The notes under the pieces are model-generated. The model was not told the DNA's origin and did no database searches. It was given only the letters and a program-made list of their open reading frames with translations. From RI-92 sp037384645 (lineage in GTDB: Bacteria > Pseudomonadota > Gammaproteobacteria > UBA6429 > Thiohalophilaceae): DNA of 64,000 bases. The DNA lies in contig JARRNT010000005.1 of assembly GCA_037384645.1 (NCBI GenBank), forward strand, positions 49,786-113,785, read 5' to 3'. Shown piece after piece: positions 19,129-28,171 of the stretch (position 1 is the first letter of the stretch; each line of letters opens with the position of its first letter). The position numbers and the translations under genes are program-made.

Positions 19129-19740
19129 TCAGAACTTATGTAGCCAGGCACTGAGGCCGCGCATAATCATATCGATAGCGATGGTCCCGACAATCAGGGC
19201 CATCACCCGACCGGCGATTTCGATATAGCGTTGAACCAGGGCTTCGCGCCGAGGCAATACGATATCATGCAGTTTTTTCAGCAGGGCCAGGGTGACCACA
19301 CAGATCACCATCGCCGTGATGACTACCAGACAGGCAATCAGGGGATCTTCACGTTTGCCGATCACGACGCAGGCACTGATCGAGCCCGGCCCGATAAAAA
19401 CAGGCATGGCCACGGCCCCGGCCAGGTGTTTTGATTCGCCCTGCAGGATTTCAATTGCAGTCGGGCCACGAAAGACGAATTGCAGTGCAATCAGCAAAAA
19501 TACGACCCCGCCGAAGATCTGGAAAGAGGCGAATTCGACGTGCATGAAGCGCACGAAGATGGCATCACCCAGGATAGCAAAACCGCAAAACACCGTACTT
19601 GCGATCAGCCCGGCCCGGACCAGGACCCGGGTAAACTGGCGTTGATCCAGCTTTTGCACGATGCCTGTCAGGTACACGATGAGCAGGAATGGGTTTAGCA
19701 TGACCAGCAACAAGCCGGTAGATTTGAAAAACTCGGACAT
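19129..19740 (-). CDS. MarC family integral membrane protein
   Basis: 203 residues with about six hydrophobic segments. It shows the MarC pattern LLLVMLNPFLLIVYL at the start, FQIFGGVVFLLIALQFV, and AMPVFIGPGSISACVV in the middle. The family (MarC/YchE/YhgN) was once linked to antibiotic resistance, but its role is unknown. It is convergent with the amidase gene (6-nt gap) and downstream of the PBP7 gene. Confidence 0.88.
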   Translation of the reverse strand: MSEFFKSTGLLLVMLNPFLLIVYLTGIVQKLDQRQFTRVLVRAGLIASTVFCGFAILGDAIFVRFMHVEFASFQIFGGVVFLLIALQFVFRGPTAIEILQGESKHLAGAVAMPVFIGPGSISACVVIGKREDPLIACLVVITAMVICVVTLALLKKLHDIVLPRREALVQRYIEIAGRVMALIVGTIAIDMIMRGLSAWLHKF

Positions 19741-20045
19741 TAATTAATATTCCCTGCTGTTCAGTTAGCGAAAAATCACCTAATACGCCAAACCGTATTT
19801 GATTTCAAATAAAATTTCATCGCTTAACGACAGTCCAGCTAACAGACTTAAGAAAGCAAAAATTGCATTGATACGAAATACCGGCATAACGACAAGTGAC
19901 GTATGATGGCGGACTGTTGTCCGGAGGGTATTGACTAGAGTGCGACGAAGGTACCGGGGCTGCCACCGACAGACTCTTTTTCGAAAGCTACGTAGACGTT
20001 TTTACCCGGTAAAAACGACAGCGGGTGGGAGAGCCGGCCAGGCCC
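19741..20045. other. Intergenic region with perfect palindrome
   Basis: 305 bases between the PBP7 and MarC genes (same strand). No gene. It holds a perfect palindrome at 19997-20017, CGTTTTTACC-C-GGTAAAAACG, about 30 nt after the PBP7 stop. This could act as a terminator or as a protein-binding site; the one-base centre makes an ordinary hairpin loop tight. Confidence 0.45.
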
Positions 20046-21059
20046 TTACATACTGGATTCGGCAATCCGCATTCGCACCCGTTTCGCAATGTGCTCTGTT
20101 CTGATCAGCCAGTGCTTGATCCGATTGGAGTCACCGTATTTGCTCAGCTTACCCCACGAATCCAGTAACACAATGATCACGGGGCGCGACTGGATCCGGG
20201 TCTTCATTACCAGGCAATTGCCCGCGTCATCGGTGAAACCGGTTTTGCTGAGCGAGATCGGCCAGTTGTCGTATTTTACGAAACGATTGGTATTGCCGAA
20301 CTTGACCTCACGCCCGGTGCGTAGATTGGTAATACTGTCACGGGACTGGGTGGTAAAGTCACGAATCGTAAAGTACTGGCTGGCGGACTTCACGATCTGC
20401 ATCAGGTCATAGGCGGTGGAATAGTTGCCGTTCCCAAGACCGGCGGGGTCACTGTAATGGGTGTGGCGTAAACCCAGCAGGCGTGCCTTGTTATTCATGG
20501 CCAGCACAAACGCTTTCGTACCTCCCGGATAGGTTCGCGCCAGTGCCATTGCCGCACGATTTTCGGAAGCGACCAGGGCAATCAGTAACAGGTCATGGCG
20601 CGTGAAGCGCATGCCGGTACGCAGGCGCGAGCGAGAATAGCGAATCCGATCCTTATCGGCATTAGTAATGGTAATCACCTGGTCCATGGGCTGCCCCTTG
20701 TCGAGTACCACCATGGCAGTCATAAGTTTGGTCAGGGAGGCAATGGGCATTTCCTGATCCGCGTGCCGGTGCAGGATGACCTCCTTGTCGCGTTCATCGT
20801 AGACCAGGGCAACGTGCGAACGCAGTCTGAGGCGGGTACGGTGGGCGTACTTGAGAATGGTGTTGGCAGAGACATAGCGATATGAAGACGTCTGATTCGA
20901 GACCTTGATCAATCCACTGGCCGCCTGCCCGCTACGTTTACTGACATTGACCCCGTGGACTGGCACAATCCCGTCCCGCAGCCCCTGGCACTGTGCGACC
21001 TGCGGCCCCAAAACCAGCAACACCGGGGCCAAGAGCATGAGTTTATTCATTATTTTCAT
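20046..21059 (-). CDS. pbpG: D-alanyl-D-alanine endopeptidase (PBP7)
   Basis: 337 residues, a periplasmic serine penicillin-binding protein with signal peptide (to about residue 23). The three active-site motifs are intact: SLTK at 108-111, SEN at 165-167 and KTG at 272-274. The layout and the SRSRLRTG segment fit PbpG/PBP7, which cleaves D-Ala-meso-DAP cross-links in murein remodelling, rather than a DD-carboxypeptidase. An alternative start is the ATG three codons downstream. Confidence 0.92.
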   Translation of the reverse strand: MKIMNKLMLLAPVLLVLGPQVAQCQGLRDGIVPVHGVNVSKRSGQAASGLIKVSNQTSSYRYVSANTILKYAHRTRLRLRSHVALVYDERDKEVILHRHADQEMPIASLTKLMTAMVVLDKGQPMDQVITITNADKDRIRYSRSRLRTGMRFTRHDLLLIALVASENRAAMALARTYPGGTKAFVLAMNNKARLLGLRHTHYSDPAGLGNGNYSTAYDLMQIVKSASQYFTIRDFTTQSRDSITNLRTGREVKFGNTNRFVKYDNWPISLSKTGFTDDAGNCLVMKTRIQSRPVIIVLLDSWGKLSKYGDSNRIKHWLIRTEHIAKRVRMRIAESSM

Positions 21060-21122
21060 GGCAGGACTATAGTCCCCACACCGGTCATTTGTAAAGTCCG
21101 CCGGCCCGGGTCCCGGTCATAC

Positions 21123-21869
21123 CTAGTGACCGAGAATGTGCGCGTGTTCGAGGGCAACCTTGTAGACGTGACCGATGCCGTTATCCTTGTTCAGTACCAC
21201 TGTCCCCCGCACCAGAACCACATCTGACTGGGACTTATCCCTGGTAATCACCAGCAGTGTCCTGCCGCTGCTGTTATCGCGAATATGTATCCAGTTATGA
21301 CCCATAATATTGCCGATGTACTTCACGACCTCACCACGAACCCTTACCTGCTTGCCCTTAAGCTGTCGCCGCTGTTCAAAAATTTCGGCAATGGTTTTGC
21401 CATGGCTGGCCGGTTTTACCTGGATTGTCTTTGCTGTTGCGGATGAAGACGGCATTTGCTCCTTCATCCCGCCTGCTGCTGCCATGCTGGTATGACCGCC
21501 GGGGGCAACAACGATGTGGTTTGTGAAATAGACCAGTGAAAAATTTCGCTTGAGTGCTGTGCTGTGGAATTGCCGCATCGGCATGTTGGTGCTGATACGT
21601 ATCGCATCGCCTTTTTTAACTGGCGTGATCGGGCCGGCTGCCCAGACGAGCTGATGAGCAGACTGGATCTGTACGTAGGTGTAACCACCGGCATTCATGG
21701 TCTTCATCACCTGGCCGTACATGAATTTGGCAGCGGCATGCTTACCAATCGGGGATGGCGGCATCAGGCTAGCCTGGCCGGGTCCCGCCGCCAGTGCCGG
21801 ATATATATATAGGAGTGAGATAGTCAGCGTCAGGCAATAGCCTGCTCGGCGCAATAGTAATGTTTTCAT
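21123..21869 (-). CDS. Exported OB-fold protein (NrfJ-like)
   Basis: 248 residues with a signal peptide ending near PALAA. A middle beta-rich part is followed by a Met/Ser/Ala linker and a C-terminal OB-fold (about 170-245): KQVRVRGEVVKYIGNIMGHN then WIHIRDNSSG. Similar domains occur in NrfJ and other exported proteins near cytochromes in Geobacter and Campylobacter relatives; their role is poorly known. I set the start at 21869, where the signal peptide begins. A longer frame from 22100 overlaps the GST gene and has no signal. Confidence 0.72.
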   Translation of the reverse strand: MKTLLLRRAGYCLTLTISLLYIYPALAAGPGQASLMPPSPIGKHAAAKFMYGQVMKTMNAGGYTYVQIQSAHQLVWAAGPITPVKKGDAIRISTNMPMRQFHSTALKRNFSLVYFTNHIVVAPGGHTSMAAAGGMKEQMPSSSATAKTIQVKPASHGKTIAEIFEQRRQLKGKQVRVRGEVVKYIGNIMGHNWIHIRDNSSGRTLLVITRDKSQSDVVLVRGTVVLNKDNGIGHVYKVALEHAHILGH

Positions 21870-21999
21870 GGGACCCCTGGCTCGACCCTTCGTATTACAG
21901 AGGGTATTGCAACAGATCTGTCCGCTGCAATGCGTGCTGACGGTCAAATTTTTATTTAATCCCTGCCGTAACCCGACCAGGATTGAGCTGGCCCGCTGC

Positions 22000-22641
22000 T
22001 CAGGCGGTAACGGCAAGTTGCGCTTCCCTGACCTCGCCAATCTGTTTACGCCAGGTCTGGATGGCGGGATAGCTATCCACCAGGCTTGTCGGGATCCCAT
22101 CGAGCATACCGCAGGTGAGCCATTCGATGATCCAGTAGAGCTTGAGGTCAGCGACTGTCAGGCTGTCACCGACAATAAAGCCGGTGTTACCGTTGGCATT
22201 CAGCAATTTTTCGAAACAAGCTGCCCAGAACGGCAGGGTTTCTTCTGCCAGGGTCTTGCGCATCGCCATGCGTTTTGCCTCATCCGCTTCGTGCAGACTG
22301 GGCCCGAGTAGCGCATTAATATCCTCGCCCATGTCCATGGCCTCGTCGACTTTGAGCGCCTTGACCGGATCATCCACCGGATACAGGCCGGACAGGCGCC
22401 CGGCAAATCGCAGGATGGCATTGCTCTGGGCCGCGCATACCTTGCCTTGCGTGGATTCAATGTCCAGCACCGGCAGCCCGCCAAAGGGAAATTCCCCTGC
22501 CTTGCGGCGTTGGCGAAATTCATCGGGGGGTATATGCACATCCTCGAATTTAATACCGCCGATATTCAGGGCATCGCGGATGGGGCCGGCCCGGCCCGGG
22601 AATGGGAAATAACGCAAACTGAGGGACAGGATATTGCTCAT
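22000..22641 (-). CDS. Glutathione S-transferase family protein
   Basis: 213 residues. The N-terminal thioredoxin-like half has YFPFPGRAGPIRDAL, a cis-proline region LPVLD and QSNAILRFAGR (G-site S). The C-terminal helical half has FIVGDSLTVADLKLYWI, the N-capping box of GSTs. GGAGG lies 7 nt before the ATG at 22641; an upstream start at 22686 is unlikely. The layout is sigma/prostaglandin-synthase-like. Substrate unknown. Confidence 0.9.
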   Translation of the reverse strand: MSNILSLSLRYFPFPGRAGPIRDALNIGGIKFEDVHIPPDEFRQRRKAGEFPFGGLPVLDIESTQGKVCAAQSNAILRFAGRLSGLYPVDDPVKALKVDEAMDMGEDINALLGPSLHEADEAKRMAMRKTLAEETLPFWAACFEKLLNANGNTGFIVGDSLTVADLKLYWIIEWLTCGMLDGIPTSLVDSYPAIQTWRKQIGEVREAQLAVTA

Positions 22642-23060
22642 GACAATTACCTCCACTATGCAAAGTGATGAGATGGCGAGGAGCAAGTTCTATGCGCCGA
22701 GGGACTACTGTGCCATTGCCGCTACCTCCAACGCAACAGGCAGGAAGTTCACAACAGCCTGATCAGGATAACATCTGCCAGTAGCCGGGCCCGAATAAAA
22801 TAAAGTAACCTTCTGTGTCCGGAGTTGGCCGGTTGCACCATCCCGGTCTCGCCAGTATTTTTTACAGCATCGAGATAGCAGGATACTTATTCACCCGGCT
22901 TGACGGGATCCCATCGTCTATACCGCTATTGATCCGGTTTGGCGTGTACCGTGCGAACACCGTTGTTTTAATCTCACTATTCTGATACATCATTAGGTAC
23001 ACTCATCAATATTTCTGAATATAGCCGATGTATCTATAATTATTGCCAAGCTAATCCGCC
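22642..23060. other. Divergent intergenic region
   Basis: 419 bases between the divergent GST and DUF6498-like genes. No gene or repeat recognised. A TATAAT at 23035-23040 lies 20 nt before the next ATG and could be a -10 element, without a clear -35. Confidence 0.3.
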
Positions 23061-23966
23061 ATGAAGAACTCGAATGATACTATCAACCAGGCACCGCCCT
23101 GGCTCATGCACGCACTCAAACCCTTTATCGCCCGCTCCATTGCCCGGAACATGGTAAAAAAATATCCCGGGCTCGGTCGCGATGCCATCCTGCACAAAAT
23201 GCGTACCAGTGAGACGTCAATGCAGGAATATCGCGCCACCATGCAGGCGAATCAGGAACAGGTGGAACAGATGTTAGAACGAGTTGGTCGTTATCTGCCG
23301 GTCCATGGCGATAACCCAGCCACCACTGACAAAACAAAACCCGTTCACTGGTATTCGCCCTCCTCGCTGGTCCTGATCGGCGCTAACCTGATCCCTTTGT
23401 ACGGGGTGTTTGAACTTGGCTGGCCGATATTCCCTATCCTGTTTCTGTTCTGGCTGGAAAATGTCGTGATTGGCCTGTTAAATGTGCTGCGCATGCTGCT
23501 GGCGGATCCAGCTGACCTCGTCCTGTGGACATCGAAATTCTTCATGGTGCCGTTCTTCTGTGTTCATTACGGGATGTTTACGGCAATTCACGGCCTGTTT
23601 GTTATTCGCCTGTTTGGCGGTAACCACTACGGCGACATGGACCACGGATTCTGGCCCATTAATGGCGCCATTCAGGCAATCAGGGATTTTGATCTAAGCT
23701 GGGCGGTGATGATACTCGCGGCCAGTCACCTGTTTTCCTTTCTCTGGAATTACCTGGGCCACGGCGAATACCGGCGGGCCGCCATCAGTGAACTCATGCA
23801 ACGGCCTTACCGGCGAGTCGTGCTGCTGCACCTGACTATCCTGCTAGGCGGAGCTGTGGCCATGGCACTGGGTTCGCCTGTCTGGGGGTTGTTGCTGTTA
23901 ATCGCGCTCAAGATCGGCTTTGACCTCAAGGCGCACATCAAGGAACACCGCAAGGCACTGGCCTGA
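23061..23966 (+). CDS. DUF6498-like integral membrane protein
   Basis: 301 residues. The first 90 are soluble and helical. They are followed by about six hydrophobic segments starting at about 98 (SSLVLIGANLIPLYGVFELG) and including FWLENVVIGLLNVLRM, a signature I associate with the DUF6498 family. The function is unknown. It is convergent with the DsbA-like gene. No clear Shine-Dalgarno site. Confidence 0.75.
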   Translation: MKNSNDTINQAPPWLMHALKPFIARSIARNMVKKYPGLGRDAILHKMRTSETSMQEYRATMQANQEQVEQMLERVGRYLPVHGDNPATTDKTKPVHWYSPSSLVLIGANLIPLYGVFELGWPIFPILFLFWLENVVIGLLNVLRMLLADPADLVLWTSKFFMVPFFCVHYGMFTAIHGLFVIRLFGGNHYGDMDHGFWPINGAIQAIRDFDLSWAVMILAASHLFSFLWNYLGHGEYRRAAISELMQRPYRRVVLLHLTILLGGAVAMALGSPVWGLLLLIALKIGFDLKAHIKEHRKALA

Positions 23967-23994
23967 ACACGAAATGCTGCCTGCTTTGCGTGCG

Positions 23995-24627
23995 CTAGCC
24001 CGCTGGCAAGTATGCCTCGATTTGAGCAATATTAGCCTGCACGTCCGTATAGCTGTGTTCAATGAAATGTAGCTGATCACCCAGCCGGAGCACCACGCTG
24101 GGGTAGCCCTGCGCGCCGAGTCGTTCAGCCAGCATCAGTTCTTCTAAAAACAATTTGTTCAGCTCGGGGGACCGGATACGATCGATGAACTCCTGCCGCG
24201 GGATAGCCAGCTCCTCGGCCAGGGCATATAAATTCTCATACAAGGATGGGTTCCCCGCCTCCAGGTAATAAAAGCGCTGGATGCGTTCGTACATCGCCAG
24301 TTCCTTGCCATACTCCCGTGCCGCCAGTGCTGCCTTGCAGGCGGGGTAGGTGGAACGGCGTGGAGTATTACGGGTCCAGAACTCGAAATTGAACGGGACG
24401 CCACATAGCGCATGGATACGTTGCCAGGTCTGCTGCAGGTGATCGCGCATCGCTTGTGGCATGGGCTCGTCGGTTTCCGGCGCCAGGCCACCAAGAACGT
24501 AAACGATTTCCACTCGCTTAGCCATGGCGGCCTTGACCTGATTCCACACTGGCCTGAAACCCCAGCACCAGCTGCACATGGGATCATAGATGTAATACAG
24601 GACGGCAGATTGTGATAACGGATTCAT
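23995..24627 (-). CDS. DsbA-family thioredoxin-fold protein
   Basis: 210 residues, no signal peptide, so cytoplasmic. The active site is CSWC (C18-C21) in YDPMCSWCWGFRPVW, and the insert and C-terminal VV..LG pattern fit the FrnE/DsbA-like oxidoreductase group (2-hydroxychromene isomerase-like). GYPSVVLRL supplies the cis-proline. It probably exchanges thiols or binds glutathione. It follows the DUF3565 gene by 15 nt and may be co-transcribed with it. Confidence 0.88.
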   Translation of the reverse strand: MNPLSQSAVLYYIYDPMCSWCWGFRPVWNQVKAAMAKRVEIVYVLGGLAPETDEPMPQAMRDHLQQTWQRIHALCGVPFNFEFWTRNTPRRSTYPACKAALAAREYGKELAMYERIQRFYYLEAGNPSLYENLYALAEELAIPRQEFIDRIRSPELNKLFLEELMLAERLGAQGYPSVVLRLGDQLHFIEHSYTDVQANIAQIEAYLPAG

Positions 24628-24642
24628 GAAATCGCCTGCAGC

Positions 24643-24852
24643 TCAGCGGTCCGGTGGCTGTTGTTCGTCACACTTCTTGCAATTGAGTTCATAGCCGAGC
24701 ATCGAGTGCCTGCCCTCCTCGCTGATTACCCAGGGCCTGCTCACCAGTGGCGGGTTATGCCTGACATGCTGATTGTGTCCACATGCCAATTCGGCCACCC
24801 AGTGGTTTTCTTCGTCTGTATGGTAACCGGTGATGGGCTGTTTCATAGGCAC
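24643..24852 (-). CDS. DUF3565 family small protein
   Basis: 69 residues. The pattern ITGYHTDEENHWVAELACGHNQHVRH followed by WV and a C-terminal CKKC is that of DUF3565. The cysteines and histidines could hold one zinc ion (C in ACGH plus CKKC). Function unknown. A second ATG two codons in is an alternative start. It heads a probable two-gene unit with the DsbA-like gene. Confidence 0.82.
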   Translation of the reverse strand: MPMKQPITGYHTDEENHWVAELACGHNQHVRHNPPLVSRPWVISEEGRHSMLGYELNCKKCDEQQPPDR

Positions 24853-24968
24853 TGGCCAGTCTGTAATAACGTTACCTATTTATACCAGATCATTGACACG
24901 TATTCACCGACCCGGCTCGTACAGATATCAGCATCCGTCGCTCTGAGAGGCGTGTAACACCGGCGAAA

Positions 24969-24997
24969 TTGCCCGCCCGAAACGAAACAAATATAAT
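24969..24997 (+). promoter_or_regulatory. Sigma-70-type promoter
   Basis: TTGCCC (24969-24974) and TATAAT (24992-24997) are separated by 17 nt. They lie 54 nt before the lipoprotein ATG at 25052. Confidence 0.55.
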
Positions 24998-25051
24998 GAT
25001 ATACATTACCGGCATGATCTACATGCCAGCTCACAGAAACAACGGGGAGGG

Positions 25052-25495
25052 ATGGTGAAACTCACGACTTCTATTTTGAGAAAATGGATCCTGCTCGCTA
25101 TCACGCTTCTGGCTCTAGCTGCCTGTTCCACAATGCCAGCCAATATGTATTCTCGTGACAGCGTTTCCGCAGCACACCCCGGTCCCTGGAAGGACGCTGT
25201 CAAAGCGGTCTGCTCCGCTAATCAGGTTAAACTCAGCAAGATCCTTAATAACAGCTATAACCACAATCACACTCTCGTGGTTTCTTTTCCCCATGACCCA
25301 AAGTCGCTCGCATTTGCCCAGTATTTCAACCACCTCTACGCCCGCTTATTGGTCGCGAATCACATGCATAACTACACACTACGGGATCAAAATGACGGGC
25401 TGGAGATACAGATCAACTGGAATAAGACGACAAAAGTGATGTCGACGATATACGTGCCATTGCAAAACAGCCTGCCGGGCCTGAACCGGAATTAA
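25052..25495 (+). CDS. Lipoprotein, unknown
   Basis: 147 residues. A lipoprotein signal with lipobox LAAC (C at about 25) directs it to the envelope. The mature part has no motif I know; it contains LVVSFPHDPKSLAFAQYFNHL. GGGGAGG sits 4-5 nt before the ATG and a good sigma-70 promoter lies upstream, so it should be expressed. Confidence 0.72.
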   Translation: MVKLTTSILRKWILLAITLLALAACSTMPANMYSRDSVSAAHPGPWKDAVKAVCSANQVKLSKILNNSYNHNHTLVVSFPHDPKSLAFAQYFNHLYARLLVANHMHNYTLRDQNDGLEIQINWNKTTKVMSTIYVPLQNSLPGLNRN

Positions 25496-25719
25496 TCACG
25501 GCCACACCACATTCCCTGCTGGCGAAAGGGGTTAGCGGATAAAAGACAAGCGGCAGGTAAATGGAAATTCTGTACATAAAGCACGTAAAACCTATTGAAG
25601 AAGCCAACAGGCATAAGGCAGGAATTCTTAACACTACTTTAATTATTCAAAATCTAATTTGTCATTTTTGTTACAAGCCCACTATTGGTAATTGTTTAAA
25701 ACCAGACTTCCGCCCAGGT

Positions 25720-26481
25720 TCATTCCTCATAAAACACGGCACAACCTCGGCCTGACTGTTTCGCGTGGTACAGGGCACTGTCGGATTCATTGATGGCCGT
25801 GTCCGGCTCGACCTTGTCGCACCCGATCAGGCGTATGCCGACACTCGCACCAACTTGCATGGATATTTCCTGATAATCAATCGGCTGACTCGACAGCGAA
25901 ATGATTTTTTCCGCCACCTGCCGTGCATTCTCCCGGGCAGTGTGCTCATCGGCATCGAGCTGGTTGAGCAGCACCACAAACTCGTCGCCGCCCAGGCGCC
26001 CAACAACGTCTTCGCCGCGGGTAATAGAGCGCAGACGTCCGGCAATGGTCACCAGCACGGCATCCCCGGCCTCGTGCCCATAGGCATCATTCACCTGCTT
26101 GAATCCATCCAGATCGATCAACAGGACTGCCAAGTGACAGCGATGCCGGTTGCTGGTGGCAATATCCGTTTCCAGACATTTTGCGATGAGACGCCGATTG
26201 GCCAACTGGGTCAGTGGATCGACATGGGCCAGGTGGTTGATTTGCGCCAGTGCATCGTCACGCTCGGCAACAAACGGCCTGATCACCCAGATATAGATGA
26301 GTGGCGTAGACAGGGATATCAGGACCAGCGCATCCAGCAGGGCCTGTTGGAATGAACTGATAGGATAAGGTATCAGTGGGATGATCAGCATGATCAGGAG
26401 TTCCAGCCCCGTCACAATGATGGCAATCCGGAACAACACCCGCCTGGTTGTGTGCATTTGCATTGGCTTATTATTCTGCAT
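25720..26481 (-). CDS. Membrane diguanylate cyclase (GGDEF)
   Basis: 253 residues. Two membrane segments (about 15-38 and 45-66) are followed directly by a GGDEF domain (about 85-250). GGDEF is intact in GRLGGDEFVVLL, and RGED five residues before it is an I-site, so c-di-GMP synthesis with feedback is expected. The short periplasmic loop leaves little room for a sensor domain. No EAL domain. Confidence 0.92.
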   Translation of the reverse strand: MQNNKPMQMHTTRRVLFRIAIIVTGLELLIMLIIPLIPYPISSFQQALLDALVLISLSTPLIYIWVIRPFVAERDDALAQINHLAHVDPLTQLANRRLIAKCLETDIATSNRHRCHLAVLLIDLDGFKQVNDAYGHEAGDAVLVTIAGRLRSITRGEDVVGRLGGDEFVVLLNQLDADEHTARENARQVAEKIISLSSQPIDYQEISMQVGASVGIRLIGCDKVEPDTAINESDSALYHAKQSGRGCAVFYEE

Positions 26482-26730
26482 CAGCCCGGGCAGACGGCTG
26501 AAAACGACCTCTCGGCCAGATTGTCACGACCTGCCAGCTGGATTAACCCTGATTTTTTTACGCCTGAGTGTCATTATCGGATCATGCGGGCGCGACTTGA
26601 TAGTTGCTGTTGTCTGGCTTAGCACGCGAGTCCTGGCATACAACGCAGCTGGTGGACAAAAACTGCGTATGCCAGTCCACTCGATCAAGGCACCGCCGAA
26701 ACGGGGAACCCCGTTGCAACAAGTCCTCCT

Positions 26731-27324
26731 CTACCGCGGGACCTGGACACCGGCCATGAAGGCCCTGGCCTGTTGCTTGAGCCCCGGGTATAACGATTTT
26801 CCTCGATGGGAATAAGTGATGGCAAAACCCGCCAGTTTCTGTACGGGATGGCGACAATAAAGCGAATACGATTGCAGTATCAGTTTCTTATGGTGTGCGT
26901 GTGAGCCAGTAGCCTGGTTATCCTGTATGACCGCTGAGACACTCACGCAGGGATACTTGCGTACATCAGAAAGCTTGAAATCGGATTTGATGATAGTGAA
27001 GCGCGCCGAGCGGGTGTCTTTCTCAAACCCGTTTTTTAAAAAACTGACCATGTCCCGGGTATGCTTGAAACGGGGTAAGGGAAAGGTCTGCACCTGTGCA
27101 GTAAAACGCTCCCCCTTCTTGTCTCCGTGTCGTGTAAATTGCATCCCCGCATGGGAAGCGGATGACAGGTACCAGCCCTTTTGCCTGGGTGAATGGATAT
27201 TGAGAAAACTTCCTTTGTACAGGTATCCAGCCGGCAGGGGTTTTCCCTGTTGTGGCGGCGGACTTGCGCAGGAGGCAAGCAGCCCCAGCATGACGAAAAG
27301 CGTGCTCTTAGCATATAGGGACAT
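26731..27324 (-). CDS. Lipoprotein, unknown
   Basis: About 197 residues. The signal ends with lipobox LLASC (C about 19 from the chosen start), so it is likely lipid-anchored. The mature part has KGWYLSSASHAGMQFTRHGD and a disulfide-capable pair (YPCVSV, LYCRHP). I chose ATG 27324 because GGAG lies 7 nt upstream; an ATG five codons earlier is the alternative. Same strand as the YcxB-like gene 40 nt upstream. Confidence 0.72.
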   Translation of the reverse strand: MSLYAKSTLFVMLGLLASCASPPPQQGKPLPAGYLYKGSFLNIHSPRQKGWYLSSASHAGMQFTRHGDKKGERFTAQVQTFPLPRFKHTRDMVSFLKNGFEKDTRSARFTIIKSDFKLSDVRKYPCVSVSAVIQDNQATGSHAHHKKLILQSYSLYCRHPVQKLAGFAITYSHRGKSLYPGLKQQARAFMAGVQVPR

Positions 27325-27363
27325 TGTATTCTCCATCATTTATGAATGCAGCAAGGCGACTCC

Positions 27364-27888
27364 CTATGCCTGCACCATGTCAGCCAAAAATGTTCTGATA
27401 TCCACCGCCAAGGACTCTGAGGTCAGTTCACGTTTGGGAATATAAAACCCATGCAGGCTATCCAGAAAAATAAAAAAATAGCTATCGTTCTCCTGCACAG
27501 CGGTCACCGTCTGCCAGGCCGTGGTAAAGCTGGACATTTGAGTCCTTACCGTTAACGATTTTTTATCCAGGTGCATTTCATGTTCACCGAACAAACTACA
27601 GTCCGGTCCGGGGGTAAACTTATTCCTGATTTGCCTGACCTTGTATCGTGTCATAGAGATATAAAACACGATGCCCAGGGCGAAGCTGAAAATGCTGAAA
27701 CTCACCTGGACGGCGGCGGCAAGAACAGCAACGGCCACGAGAAATACCATGATGAATATCATGCTATAAACCTGTTCACTGAATTGCCTGTTCCGGTTAA
27801 CGTCTCCCGCCGTCAGGTAGTTAATCCTGGCCTGATCGAAATGTGCATAATCTGCCTGGGTAGTTGAATAACTGAAAGTTAGCGGCAT
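27364..27888 (-). CDS. YcxB-like membrane protein
   Basis: About 174 residues. Two adjacent membrane segments (about 42-80) are followed by a C-terminal soluble part with DCSLFGEHEMHLDKKSLTV...WQTVTAVQENDSYFFIFLD, the layout of YcxB-type proteins. Function unknown. The ATG at 27888 or a TTG two codons upstream may be the start. Confidence 0.72.
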   Translation of the reverse strand: MPLTFSYSTTQADYAHFDQARINYLTAGDVNRNRQFSEQVYSMIFIMVFLVAVAVLAAAVQVSFSIFSFALGIVFYISMTRYKVRQIRNKFTPGPDCSLFGEHEMHLDKKSLTVRTQMSSFTTAWQTVTAVQENDSYFFIFLDSLHGFYIPKRELTSESLAVDIRTFLADMVQA

Positions 27889-28171
27889 ACTCAATGTGTT
27901 TTTTCACCCTCAGTCTTCGTCAAAATAGAATCCGAACCTGTTATTTCTGACCATAGCCTGAAATCCTTTCCAGACCCGCGGCGCCCCCACTTTCATGCCT
28001 AATATTAATATAGATCGCAGGTATGAAGTAATGTTCAAATATGCCCTGTTCTGGCCAGGTTAATGCACCATAATTGATCTTCGCCAGTCTGGTAATTACC
28101 TTTTCCAATTCAAAATAGTTTATCCTGTGACTATAATTAAAGTTCTATCCTGTCAGAGATTTGACTTCCAT

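Noticed and set aside
21870..22100. N-terminal extension of the OB-fold protein
   Set aside because: It overlaps the GST gene, has no family match and would hide the signal peptide that begins at 21869.
26381..26815. Plus-strand frame of 144 codons
   Set aside because: Mostly a shadow of the diguanylate cyclase and lipoprotein genes on the other strand. The 249-bp gap in its middle shows no gene.
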